A stretch of DNA of 64,000 bases from Cyrtodaria siliqua (GCA_037043455.1 JAWPHD010011489.1:1-64000); one strand, 5' to 3'. Shown: positions 36,601 through 45,850, numbered from the stretch's first letter. The notes: generated from the sequence alone by a model not told the origin. Program-made: numbers and translations.

Positions 36601-39600
36601 TGGCTGGTCTATATACAAATGATGGATGACATGTTTTGAGGTGGCTGGTCTATATACATACGATGGGGGACATGTTTTGAAGTGGCTGGTCTATATACAT
36701 ATGATGGGTGACATGTTTTGAGGTGGCTGGTCTATATACATATGATGGGTGACATGTTTTGAAGTGGCTGGTCTATATACATATGATGGGTGACATGTTT
36801 TGAAGTGGCTGGTCTATATACAAATGATAGGTGACATGTTTTGAGGTGGCTGGTCTATATACATACGATGGGGTACATGTTATGAAGTGGCTGGTCTATA
36901 TACATATGGTGGGTGACATGTTTTGAGGTGGCTGGTCTATATACTTATGATGGGTGACATGTTTTGAAGTGGCTGGTCTATATACATATGATGGGTGACA
37001 TGTTTTGAATTGGCTGGTCTATATACATATGATGGGGGACATGTTTTGAAGTGGCTGGTCTATATACATATGATGGGTGACATGTTTTGAGGTGGCTGGT
37101 GTATATACATATGATGGGTGACATGTTTTGAAGTGGCTGGTCTATATACAAATGATGGGTGACATGTTTTGAGGTGGCTGGTCTATATACATACGATGGG
37201 GGACATGTTATGAAGTGGCTGGTCTATATACATATGTTGGGTTACATGTTTTGAAGTGGCTGGCCTATATACTTACGGAAGGTGACCTGTTTTGAAGTGG
37301 CTGGTCTATATACAAATGATGGGTGACATGTTTTGAAGTGGCTGGTCTATATACATATGATGGGACATGTTTTGAAGTGGCTGGTCTATATACACATGAT
37401 GGGTGACATGTTTTGAGGTGGCTGGTCTATATACATATGATGGGGGACATGTTTTGAAGTGGCTGGTCTATATACATATGATGGGGGACATGTTTTGAAG
37501 TGGCTGGTCTATATACAAATGATGGGTGACATGTTTTGAAGTGGCTGGTCTATATACAAATGATGGGTGACATGTTTTGAGGTGGCTGGTCTATATACAA
37601 ATGATGGGTGACATGTTTTGAGGTGGCTGGTCTATATACAAATGATGGGTGACATGTTTTGAGGTGGCTGGTCTATATACATATGATGGGTGACATGTTT
37701 TGAAGTGGCTGGTCTATATACAAATGATGGGTGACATGTTTTGAAGTGGCTGGTCTGTATACATATGGTGGGTGACATGTTTTGAAGTGGCTGGCCTATA
37801 TACTTACGGAAGGTGACCTGTTTTGAAGTGTCTGGTCTATATACAAATTATGGGTGACCTGTTTTGAGGTGGCTGGTCTATATACAAATGATGGGTGACA
37901 TGTTTTGAGGTGGCTGGTCTATATACATATGATGGGTGACCTGTTTTGAAGTGCCTGGTCTATATACAAATGATGGGTGACATGTTTTGAGGTGGCTGGT
38001 CTATATACATATGGTGGGTGACATGTTTTAAAGTGGCTGGTCTATATACATATGATGGGACATGTTTTGAAGTGGCTGGTCTATATACACATGATGGGTG
38101 ACATGTTTTGAGGTGGCTGGTCTATATACATATGATGGGGGACATGTTTTGAAGTGGCTGGTCTATATACATATGATGGGTGACATGTTTTGAGGTGGCT
38201 GGTCTATATACTTATGATGGGTGACATGTTTTGAAGTGGCTGGTCTATATACAAATGATGGGTGACATGTTTTAAAGTGGCTGGTCAATATACATATGGT
38301 GGGTGACATGTTTTGAAGTGGCTGGCCTATATACTTACGGAAGGTGACCTGTTTTGAATTGGCTGGTCTATATACAAATGATGGGTGACATGTTTTGAGG
38401 TGGCTGGTCTATATACATACGATGGGGGACATGTTTTGAAGTGGCTGGTCTATATACATATGATGGGTGACATGTTTTGAGGTGGCTGGTCTATATACAT
38501 ATGATGGGTGACATGTTTTGAAGTGGCTGGTCTATATACATATGATGGGTGACATGTTTTGAAGTGGCTGGTCTATATACAAATGATGGGTGACATGTTT
38601 TGAGGTGGCTGGTCTATATACATATGATGGGTGACATGTTTTGAAGTGGCTGGTCTATATACAAATGATGGGTGACATGTTTTGAGGTGGCTGGTCTATA
38701 TACATATGATGGGTGACATGTTTTGAAGTGGCTGGTCTATATACAAATGATGGGTAACATGTTTTGAGGTGGCTGGTCTATATACATACGATGGGGGACA
38801 TGTTTTGAAGTGGCTGGTCTATATACATATGATGGGTGACATGTTTTGAGGTGGCTGGTCTATATACATATGATGGGTGACATGTTTTGAAGTGGCTGGT
38901 CTATATACATGTGATGGGTGACATGTTTTGAAGTGGCTGGTCTATATACAAATGATGGGTGACATGTTTTGAAGTGGCTGGTCTGTATACATATGGTGGG
39001 TGACATGTTTTGAAGTGGCTGGCCTATATACTTACGGAAGGTGACCTGTTTTGAAGTGTCTGGTCTATATACAAATGATGGGTGACCTGTTTTGAGGTGG
39101 CTGGTCTATATACAAATGATGGGTGACATGTTTTGAGGTGGCTGGTCTATATACATATGATGGGTGACCTGTTTTGAAGTGCCTGGTCTATATACAAATG
39201 ATGGGTGACATGTTTTGAGGTGGCTGGTCTATATACATATGATGGGTGACATGTTTTGAAGTGGCTGGTCTATATACAAATGATGGGTGACATGTTTTGA
39301 GGTGGCTGGTCTATATACATATGATGGGTGACATGTTTTGAAGTGGCTGGTCTATATACAAATGATGGGTGACATGTTTTGAAGTGGCTGGTCTGTATAC
39401 ATATGGTGGGTGACATGTTTTGAAGTGGCTGGCCTATATACTTACGGAAGGTGACCTGTTTTGAAGTGTCTGGTCTATATACAAATGATGGGTGACCTGT
39501 TTTGAGGTGGCTGGTCTATATACAAATGATGGGTGACATGTTTTGAGTGGCTGGTCTATATACATATGATGGGTGACCTGTTTTGAAGTGCCTGGTCTAT

Positions 39601-42600
39601 ATACAAATGATGGGTGACATGTTTTGAGGTGGCTGGTCTATATACATATGATGGGTGACATGTTTTGAAGTGGCTGGTCTATATACAAATGATGGGTGAC
39701 ATGTTTTGAGGTGGCTGGTCTATATACATATGATGGGTGACATGTTTTGAAGTGGCTGGTCTATATACAAATGATGGGTGACATGTTTTGAGGTGGCTGG
39801 TCTATATACAAATGATGGGTGACATGTTTTGAGGTGGCTGGTCTATATACATATGATGGGTGACATGTTTTGAAGTGGCTGGTCTATATACAAATGATGG
39901 GTGACATGTTTTGAAGTGGCTGGTCTGTATACATATGGTGGGTGACATGTTTTAAAGTGGCTGGCCTATATACTTACGTAAGGTGACCTTTTTTGAAGTG
40001 GCTGGTGTATATACAAATGATGTGTGACATGTTTTGAGGTGGCTGGTCTATATACAAATGATGGGTGACATGTTTTGAGGTGGCTGGTCTATATACATAT
40101 GATGGGTGACATGTTTTGAAGTGGCTGGTCTATATACAAATGATGGGTGACATGTTTTGAGGTGGCTGGTCTATATACATATGATGGGGGACATGTTTTG
40201 AAGTGGCTGGCCTATATACTTACGGAAGGTGACCTGTTTTGAAGTGTCTGGTCTATATACAAATGATGGGTGACCTGTTTTGAGGTGGCTGGTCTATATA
40301 CAAATGATGGGTGACATGTTTTGAGGTGGCTGGTCTATATACATATGATGGGTGACCTGTTTTGAAGTGCCTGGTCTATATACAAATGATGGGTGACATG
40401 TTTTGAGGTGGCTGGTCTATATACATATGATGGGTGACATGTTTTGAAGTGGCTGGTCTATATACAAATGATGGGTGACATGTTTTGAGGTGGCTGGTCT
40501 ATATACATATGATGGGTGACATGTTTTGAAGTGGCTGGTCTATATACAAATGATGGGTGACATGTTTTGAAGTGGCTGGTCTGTATACATATGGTGGGTG
40601 ACATGTTTTGAAGTGGCTGGCCTATATACTTACGGAAGGTGACCTGTTTTGAAGTGTCTGGTCTATATACAAATGATGGGTGACCTGTTTTGAGGTGGCT
40701 GGTCTATATACAAATGATGGGTGACATGTTTTGAGTGGCTGGTCTATATACATATGATGGGTGACCTGTTTTGAAGTGCCTGGTCTATATACAAATGATG
40801 GGTGACATGTTTTGAAGTGGCTGGTCTGTATACATATGGTGGGTGACATGTTTTGAAGTGGCTGGCCTATATACTTACGGAAGGTGACCTGTTTTGAAGT
40901 GTCTGGTCTATATACAAATGATGGGTGACCTGTTTTGAGGTGGCTGGTCTATATACAAATGATGGGTGACATGTTTTGAGTGGCTGGTCTATATACATAT
41001 GATGGGTGACCTGTTTTGAAGTGCCTGGTCTATATACAAATGATGGGTGACATGTTTTGAGGTGGCTGGTCTATATACATATGATGGGTGACATGTTTTG
41101 AAGTGGCTGGTCTATATACAAATGATGGGTGACATGTTTTGAGGTGGCTGGTCTATATACATATGATGGGTGACATGTTTTGAAGTGGCTGGTCTATATA
41201 CAAATGATGGGTGACATGTTTTGAGGTGGCTGGTCTATATACAAATGATGGGTGACATGTTTTGAGGTGGCTGGTCTATATACATATGATGGGTGACATG
41301 TTTTGAAGTGGCTGGTCTATATACAAATGATGGGTGACATGTTTTGAAGTGGCTGGTCTGTATACATATGGTGGGTGACATGTTTTAAAGTGGCTGGCCT
41401 ATATACTTACGTAAGGTGACCTTTTTTGAAGTGGCTGGTGTATATACAAATGATGTGTGACATGTTTTGAGGTGGCTGGTCTATATACAAATGATGGGTG
41501 ACATGTTTTGAGGTGGCTGGTCTATATACATATGATGGGTGACATGTTTTGAAGTGGCTGGTCTATATACAAATGATGGGTGACATGTTTTGAGGTGGCT
41601 GGTCTATATACATATGATGGGGGACATGTTTTGAAGTGGCTGGTCTATATACATATGATGGGGGACATGTTTTGAAGTCGCTGGTCTATATACAAATGAT
41701 AAGTGACATGTTTTGAAGTGGCTGGTCTATATACATACGGTGGGTGACATGTTTTGAAGTGGCTGGCCTATATACTTACGGAAGGTGACCTGTTTTGAAG
41801 TGGCTGGTCTATATACAAATGATGGGTGACATGTTTTGAGGTGGCTGGTCTATATACTTATGATTGGTGACATGTTTTGAAGTGGCTGGTCTATATACAA
41901 ATGATGGGTGACATGTTTTGAGGTGGCTGGTCTATATACATATGATGGGTGACATGTTTTGAAGTGGCTGGTCTATATACAAATGATGGGTGACATGTTT
42001 TGAGGTGGCTGGTCTATATACATATGATGGGGGACATGTTTTGAAGTGGCTGGTCTATATACATATGATGGGGGACATGTTTTGAAGTCGCTGGTCTATA
42101 TACAAATGATGGGTGACATGTTTTGAAGTGGCTGGTCTATATACATACGGTGGGTGACATGTTTTGAAGTGGCTGGCCTATATACATATGATGGGTGACC
42201 TGTTTTGAAGTGCCTGGTCTATATACAAATGATGGGTGACATGTTTTGAGGTGGCTGGTCTATATACTTATGATGGGTGACATGTTTTGAAGTGGCTGGT
42301 CTATATACATATGGTGGGTGACATGTTTTGAAGTGGCTGGCCTATATACTTACGGAAGGTGACCTGTTTTGAAGTGGCTGGTCTATATACAAATGATGGG
42401 TGACATGTTTTGAGGTGGCTGGTCTATATACTTATGATGGGTGACATGTTTTGAAGTGGCTGGTCTATATACAAATGATGGGTGACATGTTTTGAGGTGG
42501 CTGGTCTATATACATACGATGGGGGACATGTTTTGAAGTGGCTGGTCTATATACATATGATGGGTGACATGTTTTGAAGTGGCTGGTCTATATACAAATG

Positions 42601-44149
42601 ATGGGTGACATGTTTTGAGGTGGCTGGTCTATATACAAATGATGGGTGACATGTTTTGAGGTGGCTGGTCTATATACATATGATGGGTGACATGTTTTGA
42701 GGTGGCTGGTCTATATACATATGATGGGGGACATGTTTTGAAGTGGCTGGTCTATATACATATGATGGGACATGTTTTGAAGTGGCTGGTCTATATACAC
42801 ATGATGGGTGACATGTTTTGAGGTGGCTGGTCTATATACATATGATGGGGGACATGTTTTGAAGTGGCTGGTCTATATACATATGATGGGGGACATGTTT
42901 TGAAGTGGCTGGTCTATATACAAATGATGGGTGACATGTTTTGAAGTGGCTGGTCTATATACATACGGTGGGTGACATGTTTTGAAGTGGCTGGCCTATA
43001 TACTTACGGAAGGTGACCTGTTTTGAAGTGGCTGGTCTATATACAAATGATGGGTGACATGTTTTGAGGTGGCTGGTCTATATACTTATGATGGGTGACA
43101 TGTTTTGAAGTGGCTGGTCTATATACATATGGTGGGTGACATGTTTTGAAGTGGCTGGCCTATATACTTACGGAAGGTGACCTGTTTTGAAGTGGCTGGT
43201 CTATATACAAATGATGGGTGACATGTTTTGAGGTGGCTGGTCTATATACTTATGATGGGTGACATGTTTTGAAGTGGCTGGTCTATATACAAATGATGGG
43301 TGACATGTTTTGAGGTGGCTGGTCTGTATACATACGATGGGGGACATGTTTTGAAGTGGCTGGTCTATATACATATGATGGGTGACATGTTTTGAAGTGG
43401 CTGGTCTATATACAAATGATGGGTGACATGTTTTGAGGTGGCTGGTCTATATACAAATGATGGGTGACATGTTTTGAGGTGGCTGGTCTATATACATATG
43501 ATGGGTGACATGTTTTGAGGTGGCTGGTCTATATACATATGATGGGGGACATGTTTTGAAGTGGCTGGTCTATATACATATGATGGGGGACATGTTTTGA
43601 AGTGGCTGGTCTGTATACATATGGTGGGTGACATGTTTTGAAGTGGCTGGCCTATATACTTACGGAAGGTGACCTGTTTTGAAGTGGCTGGTCTATATAC
43701 AAATGATGGGTGACATGTTTTGAGGTGGCTGGTTTATATACTTATGATGGGTGACATGTTTTGAAGTGGCTGGTCTATATACAAATGATGGGTGACATGT
43801 TTTGAGGTGGCTGGTCTATATACATATGATGGGTGACATGTTTTGAGGTTGCTGGTCTATATACAAATGATGGGTGACATGTTTTGAGGTGGCTGGTCTA
43901 TATACATGTGATGGGTGACATGTTTTGAAGTGGCTGGTCTATATACATATGATGGGTGACATGTTTTGAAGTGCTTGGTCTATATAATTCCACTTACCAG
44001 AAAACGAATTCGCACAATTGATGTCTGGCGTGACATTCAATTACTTTCTCTAACGTCTGTTCGCTGCTCACCCACCCTCGAACGCAATTGGAGGCAATCG
44101 AGTGGATTGTAAATCCCTCGACTGAGCTGTATGTTTCTTCAACAGACAT
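16912..44149 (-). CDS. MULE transposase-SWIM-Ulp1 protease-PHD-like protein, 26 exons
   Basis: Predicted 1,399-residue protein. Coding exons, in order: 44149-43998, 34146-33978, 33521-32531, 31730-31552, 29468-29272, 28529-27769, 26910-26848, 26589-26476, 26135-26055, 25790-25660, 25386-25242, 25126-25092, 24808-24749, 24459-24371, 23944-23824, 23532-23430, 23253-23198, 22805-22689, 21677-21585, 21223-21137, 20713-20633, 20122-20072, 18470-18415, 18092-18015, 17387-17230, 16943-16912. All introns are GT-AG and the coding total is 4,200 nt including TGA. The start at 44149 is the first ATG after an in-frame TAG at 44162-44164. Domains: Cys/His N-terminus, DDE transposase, SWIM finger, basic linker, C48 protease, PHD-like finger, novel tail. 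A nuclear DNA- or SUMO-related role is likely from the domains, but no function is proven. No flanking terminal inverted repeats were recognised. Exon 11/12 and the C-terminal exons are the least certain parts. Confidence 0.82.
17812..17973. mobile_element. MITE-like inverted repeat in intron 24
   Basis: Ends aatatttccagctggtttat(attgtgggag) and the complement (ctgggagaatataaaccc then gctggaaatatt) form about 30-bp terminal inverted repeats around about 100 bp. No coding content, although an open frame passes through. Confidence 0.7.
19020..19765. repeat. minisatellite in intron 22
   Basis: About 14 diverged units of roughly 47-60 bp built from taactggt(c/a)tatgtgt(g/a)t, (t/c)atacctt(c/a), cctgattaaacatctaacat and ttcttgatgatatatgtgtc. 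It lies within the 1.6-kb intron between exons 22 and 23. Confidence 0.85.
20795..20985 (+). mobile_element. tRNA-derived SINE-like element, family C
   Basis: tRNA-like head with tgtggatagcgcgttacact (box A region) and tggtttgagcc (box B region), then cacttcaacgtgtccttaag and ttcccctttctctggggcgg. It inserted in intron 20, antisense to the gene. Confidence 0.65.
21554..21569 (-). terminator. possible alternative stop and poly(A) signal after exon 19
   Basis: If exon 19 is not spliced at 21585, the frame reads VTSVK and stops at TGA (21567-21569). An AATAAA on the minus strand lies at 21554-21559, only eight bases later. This would give a shorter protein of about 1,224 residues that lacks exons 20-26. 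The extremely short 3' UTR makes it uncertain. Confidence 0.4.
22392..22570 (+). mobile_element. tRNA-derived SINE, family A, copy 2
   Basis: tRNA-like head (catggttcagtagcagagcg, box B gagtttgatcatc), then ccttgagcaaaat and a 3' body with ggttctacccaggaagccat and cgagagtgattaatataagt, shared with the copy at 9666-9877. It lies in intron 18, antisense to the gene. More diverged than copy 1. Confidence 0.8.
22689..23532 (-). CDS. exons 16-18: PHD-like zinc finger
   Basis: Exons 23532-23430, 23253-23198 and 22805-22689, residues 1097-1188. After a helical spacer (FAEKHLKEEP...HVASEVMM) comes CCPKCGCGLGEDEK, CNTCKRNYHFKNYCV and VFVCRLCRIN. The likely ligands C1137, C1140, C1150, C1153, H1158, C1163, C1180 and C1183 give a C4HC3 order as in PHD fingers. 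The His-to-Cys gap is four residues rather than the usual two, so PHD-like is safer than PHD. PHD fingers usually read histone tails, but binding is not shown here. The exon 18 donor TGG|GTGATT is weak. Read-through would append a hydrophobic tail and stop at 22623-22625. Confidence 0.8.
23824..25790 (-). CDS. exons 10-15: Ulp1/SENP-like C48 protease domain
   Basis: Exons 25790-25660, 25386-25242, 25126-25092, 24808-24749, 24459-24371 and 23944-23824, residues 903-1096. Text in order: RNRTWLTDKIIDSYLSLLV (the usual W-L-x-D-x-I-I start), DQTYDGMFLYE, IVIGAYHRASHWTLV with the catalytic His H1022, KVYFYNPAKEQ with N1039 where SENPs have Asp, and HATQTDSFNCGVFCLK with the oxyanion Gln Q1084 and the nucleophile C1090. 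The fold is that of SUMO/ubiquitin-like peptidases. The Asn in the acid position is unusual. The exon 11 donor is ambiguous: the strongest GTAAGT (after 25246) breaks frame, while GTAAAA four bases on (after 25242) keeps it. Confidence 0.86.
24490..24552. repeat. (AT)n microsatellite
   Basis: Runs of atatatat broken by gcgataag and gtatatacatac, in intron 13. Confidence 0.9.
26055..26910 (-). CDS. exons 7-9: low-complexity linker
   Basis: Exons 26910-26848, 26589-26476 and 26135-26055, all phase 1 to phase 1, covering residues 817-903. Text includes SDSTGDEIKG, then LKLKRKIRENPFMVAKKAKI and PISDDYYITE, then VTQAQQQTSC and SVSGVDLDIFV. No domain is recognised. It links the transposase/SWIM half to the protease half. 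The uniform phases mean any of these exons could be skipped without shifting the frame. Confidence 0.78.
27769..28529 (-). CDS. exon 6: SWIM zinc finger and basic linker
   Basis: Residues 563-816. QFPFCNCDDFHKNYLPCKHF is a canonical SWIM finger, CxCx9CxH with C635, C637, C647 and H649. SWIM fingers regularly follow MULE transposase domains and are thought to bind DNA or protein. An acidic stretch (about 700-725) precedes a strongly basic region (RKKYKKRPGNKFRRRVGK), a likely nuclear localisation signal. The exon ends at ACAG|GTAAAC. Read-through would give a stop after about 16 further codons. Confidence 0.92.
29090..29215 (+). repeat. copy 5 of the two-stem motif repeat
   Basis: In intron 5. 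Stem 1 pairs gagaggtag (29100-29108) with ctaccgctc (29122-29130). Stem 2 pairs cagtctc (29136-29142) with gagactg (29152-29158). Relative to the copies near 5300 and 6200 both sides of stem 2 have changed, so pairing is kept. The flank tgtgtcgtgctcggccgttt then ccaaaggtcc matches the tail of the other copies. Confidence 0.75.
29272..29468 (-). CDS. exon 5: MULE transposase, third acidic residue
   Basis: Residues 498-562 plus two bases. RWCQAF then TTNNGVESLNKSLKHFYLKL contains E519 in the NNGxExxN context that marks the third DDE residue of MULE transposases. The acceptor is a T-rich ttttttag. The donor is TATAG|GTATAT, and the split codon makes Arg563 with exon 6. Confidence 0.9.
29773..30115. 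mobile_element. MITE with ~30-bp terminal inverted repeats
   Basis: Left end tttaaagggacacacggcaa then tcttgattttt, and right end the complement of tttaaaaggacaaatggcaa then tcttgaagttttt. About 343 bp with no coding capacity, in intron 4 of the gene. Confidence 0.75.
30116..31551. other. rest of intron 4
   Basis: AT-rich intronic sequence with scattered chance open frames. A short inverted pair ttaagagagcgctcagag (about 29990) / ctctgagcgctctcttaa (about 30709) brackets 29990-30727 and partly overlaps the MITE. Otherwise nothing recognised. Confidence 0.4.
31552..31730 (-). CDS. exon 4: MULE transposase, helical insert
   Basis: Residues 438-497, beginning with a codon split across the junction (G/GA gives Gly438). 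It reads KIKSADREDFLTKMRCMAYA then NTEENFTAAM, and ends KNKWLNIRH at a GTAAGT donor. This is the helical stretch between the second and third catalytic positions. It is too short to be found as a single long open frame. Confidence 0.85.
31826..32012 (+). mobile_element. tRNA-derived SINE, family B, copy 2
   Basis: Head ggcgtggtgcagtcggtagc then gcggcggatttgtaaccgga, box B-like tgttcaatcc, and body with gtgttcttgggcaagacact, cggatggggacgtaaacc and tcggtctatcctccgagcac. It matches the minus-strand copy at 13225-13536 closely. It lies in intron 3. Confidence 0.9.
32022..32500. repeat. direct-repeat-bounded insert in intron 3
   Basis: A (TA)n tract then aggggggaatatttgtgaac at about 32049, and again ta(g)gggggaaatatttgtgaac at about 32458, so about 400 bp lies between near-identical 25-30-bp direct repeats with TA-rich flanks. 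It could be a tandem duplication or an insertion. No coding content. Confidence 0.6.
32531..33521 (-). CDS. exon 3: MULE transposase core (first two acidic residues)
   Basis: Residues 108-438. The transposase catalytic domain starts near residue 320. LCLLDATYKTTKYSLPLFFL holds the first catalytic Asp (D341). YFMVDYSEAEINAVEATFPD holds the second (D402). VFICAFHREQAWERW carries the C-x2-H pair (C423, H426) typical of this superfamily. Upstream (residues 140-320) is a helical region without a recognised domain. No stops interrupt the 991-bp exon. Confidence 0.92.
33722..33910 (+). mobile_element. probable tRNA-derived SINE, family D
   Basis: tRNA-like head with tcgggtagagcagtcacttg and ggattcgattgcc, then a body with aaggggtaaggaaggaggtt and gcggtttagcttg. 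It lies in intron 2. Assigned by head motifs only. No second copy seen in the window. Confidence 0.5.
33978..34146 (-). CDS. exon 2: Cys/His N-terminal region
   Basis: Residues 51-107. It contains GGNGRLLWRHKDIPLVGVPF and CTYGKPHKKSKKHKRK. C92 and H98 here, with C130 and H138 at the start of exon 3 (KVGCSARILIRH), form a Cys/His arrangement like the N-terminal zinc-binding regions of MULE/FAR1-type transposases. The similarity is by eye. The acceptor is tattgtctag and the donor AAG|GTAGGT. Very basic C-terminal end. Confidence 0.8.
34222..43992 (-). repeat. 41-bp satellite array B, filling intron 1
   Basis: About 238 head-to-tail 41-bp monomers. On the plus strand each reads gaagtggctggtctatatac then aaatgatgggtgacatgttt, the reverse complement of type 2 monomers of array A. 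A minority type carries ggcctatatacttacggaag then gtgacctg. Higher-order structure: a block containing gatggggtacatg at about 35108 recurs at about 36867 (1,759 bp), with a related 1,800-bp shift to its left. gtctgtatac at 38981 recurs at 39391 (410 bp). The array runs from just inside the exon 1 donor to about 75 bp before the exon 2 acceptor. Confidence 0.96.
43998..44149 (-). CDS. exon 1 of the MULE-Ulp1 gene (start codon)
   Basis: Encodes residues 1-50 plus two bases of codon 51, with SSEQTLEKVIECHARHQLC near the end. The donor is a strong TTTTCTG|GTAAGTGG. Its phase-2 end joins the first base of exon 2 to make Trp51 (EFVFW/HDDRK). It is separated from exon 2 by 9,851 bp, almost all satellite. 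It is chosen as exon 1 because the ATG is preceded by an in-frame stop and the exon joins exon 2 without frame conflict. A further untranslated exon upstream cannot be excluded. Confidence 0.75.
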
Positions 44150-44500
44150 TACAGTCGATTTCTATTTGAACAATGTTCATATGTCTATCATTTAAACTAT
44201 CTGAAGTTAGTTACCAATCTAGTTAAACGTCAGGTTATGTTAACATTTTAACGAATTTATCATTTTACCGCTAGTTTTCATGTTGTTTACTGTTGAAGAG
44301 TTGGAGATCAAGGGAGTTAACTCGGTGTACGCAAGAAGATGACGTCATGTAATCGAAGTGGTAGGTATTTAGTGAATCCCTTTTTCTAAGTTCGACAAAG
44401 CAATCCCGGAAGTTATTCTCGATAGCTTCCGCAACGTCTACCACGTATAATCGTTGGCGGAAATTGTTCACCGTTGTATTTTATTGTTGCAGCTTGTGAA
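44150..44500 (-). promoter_or_regulatory. 5' flank of the MULE-Ulp1 gene with a CRE-like site
   Basis: Upstream of the start codon. A TGACGTCA octamer is at 44340-44347, about 190 bp before the ATG. A 66-codon open frame (44471-44271) and a donor-like AGCG|GTAAAA near 44268 could mark an untranslated first exon. No TATA box is obvious. Confidence 0.35.
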
Positions 44501-45640
44501 CCACGACAGGTTATTTCCGAGTGGCAGCTTGAACGACAAGTGTATTCTTCGAGTAAATAGTGTCACTTCTTCAATTGAAACAAATGCATATTAATCTGCC
44601 GTGTCAAATGAGTCATTAAGAATTCTGATCAACACAAATTGAATTTTAATAAGCTTCTTGCTCAGCTAGGCTAATTTGGAATTAATAATGTCGACACCAT
44701 GGGCTTCAGTTTTCCATAAAACTCGATTGATTATTCATTTGCGTTCTTATCGCCGTCCCAGCAGGTGAAAACATAAGATATGACGATATTAAATATTCCA
44801 GATCGATGGGCCTCTATCTACAACATTAGTACGTTCTTTGCATCGTGTAAGAATCGCGCTGAAGTTTGATTAAACACCAGAAACTAATTCTAAAACTAAT
44901 AGGATTCGTCGCAGTTTTGCATCTTACTCCATTATCTCTTAATTACATTTAAATCTAATTAAAATTATAGACGGAAGTCGTACAGTGTAGCGCATTGTAA
45001 ATAGAAAGATGTTTTCTGATATAACTGATTGTGAAGGCATATCCCAAGATCAGACCATCGTTACTTCTGACTCAAAATAACTCAGAATGACATGCTTTAA
45101 TAGAATCTGTCTTCGACATTGGCTTAAGCAAAAAGCAAATCCAAACCATTTAACCATTTAATTGGAAAAACTAAACAGGGTTGGATTTTTTTTCCGAACT
45201 CTAATGAGAACATCTTATCGTTTCTCACTGAGGAATCTGGTGGCGGGTCATGTCATGTTATACTCACACACGCATACACACGCACGTGTACGTACACGTA
45301 TGCACGTGTACATATACTAAAAATGCATCAATGTGAATAGACGTCATATTAATTTAGCCAATCCCGTCATTTTTCGGATTAAGCTTATCAAATAAAATAA
45401 CATTAAATACTATTAAAAGGACATATGGAAGTCTTGAAGTGTTCATCAAACATTGAAATTAGCCTCTAGAGATATTTATTCCGTATCATTTTGACTTTAA
45501 ACCTGCTTGCATATGATTATATAACAGTTTGCATTTTCATGTTTTCTTCTTATTCTATCGTAGGTTTAAATATAGTATTGGTGCAATATAACCAACAGTT
45601 AATAATATGCAAACACAATTTGCTTTTTATTATATACTTT
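44501..45640. other. intergenic, no gene recognised
   Basis: Contains an alternating purine-pyrimidine tract at about 45268-45316 (cacacgcatacacacgcacg then tgtacgtacacgtatgcac), of the type that can adopt Z-DNA. Nothing else supported. Confidence 0.45.
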
Positions 45641-45644
45641 CCGA

Positions 45645-45850
45645 TGTAGCACCGCTAAATGTAAAAATTTCGCTAAATGTAAAAACTTCCGCTAAATGTT
45701 AAAAATCTTCCGCTAAATGTAAAAAAACTTCCTCTAAATGTAAAAACTTCCGCTAAATGTAAAAAATGACTAAAAGCTAAATGTTATAATTTTTAACATA
45801 TAGCGTTTAGTGGAATCCGTTAAATGTTAAAAGTCACTAAATATGTGAAG
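45645..45850. repeat. ~19-bp minisatellite cgctaaatgtaaaaacttc
   Basis: Seven or so units of ccgctaaatgtaaaaactt with 1-3 bp length changes (45650-45785), followed by inverted, decayed units (acatatagcgtttagtgg). Confidence 0.85.

Noticed and set aside
34222..43992. CRISPR-like regular repeat array
   Set aside because: Monomers are contiguous with no unique spacers, the DNA is eukaryotic, and no cas genes are present. It is a satellite.
44271..44471. 66-codon minus-strand gene just upstream of exon 1
   Set aside because: No domain and no conserved feature. It may be a 5' UTR exon or a chance frame, so it is mentioned only under the 5' flank.
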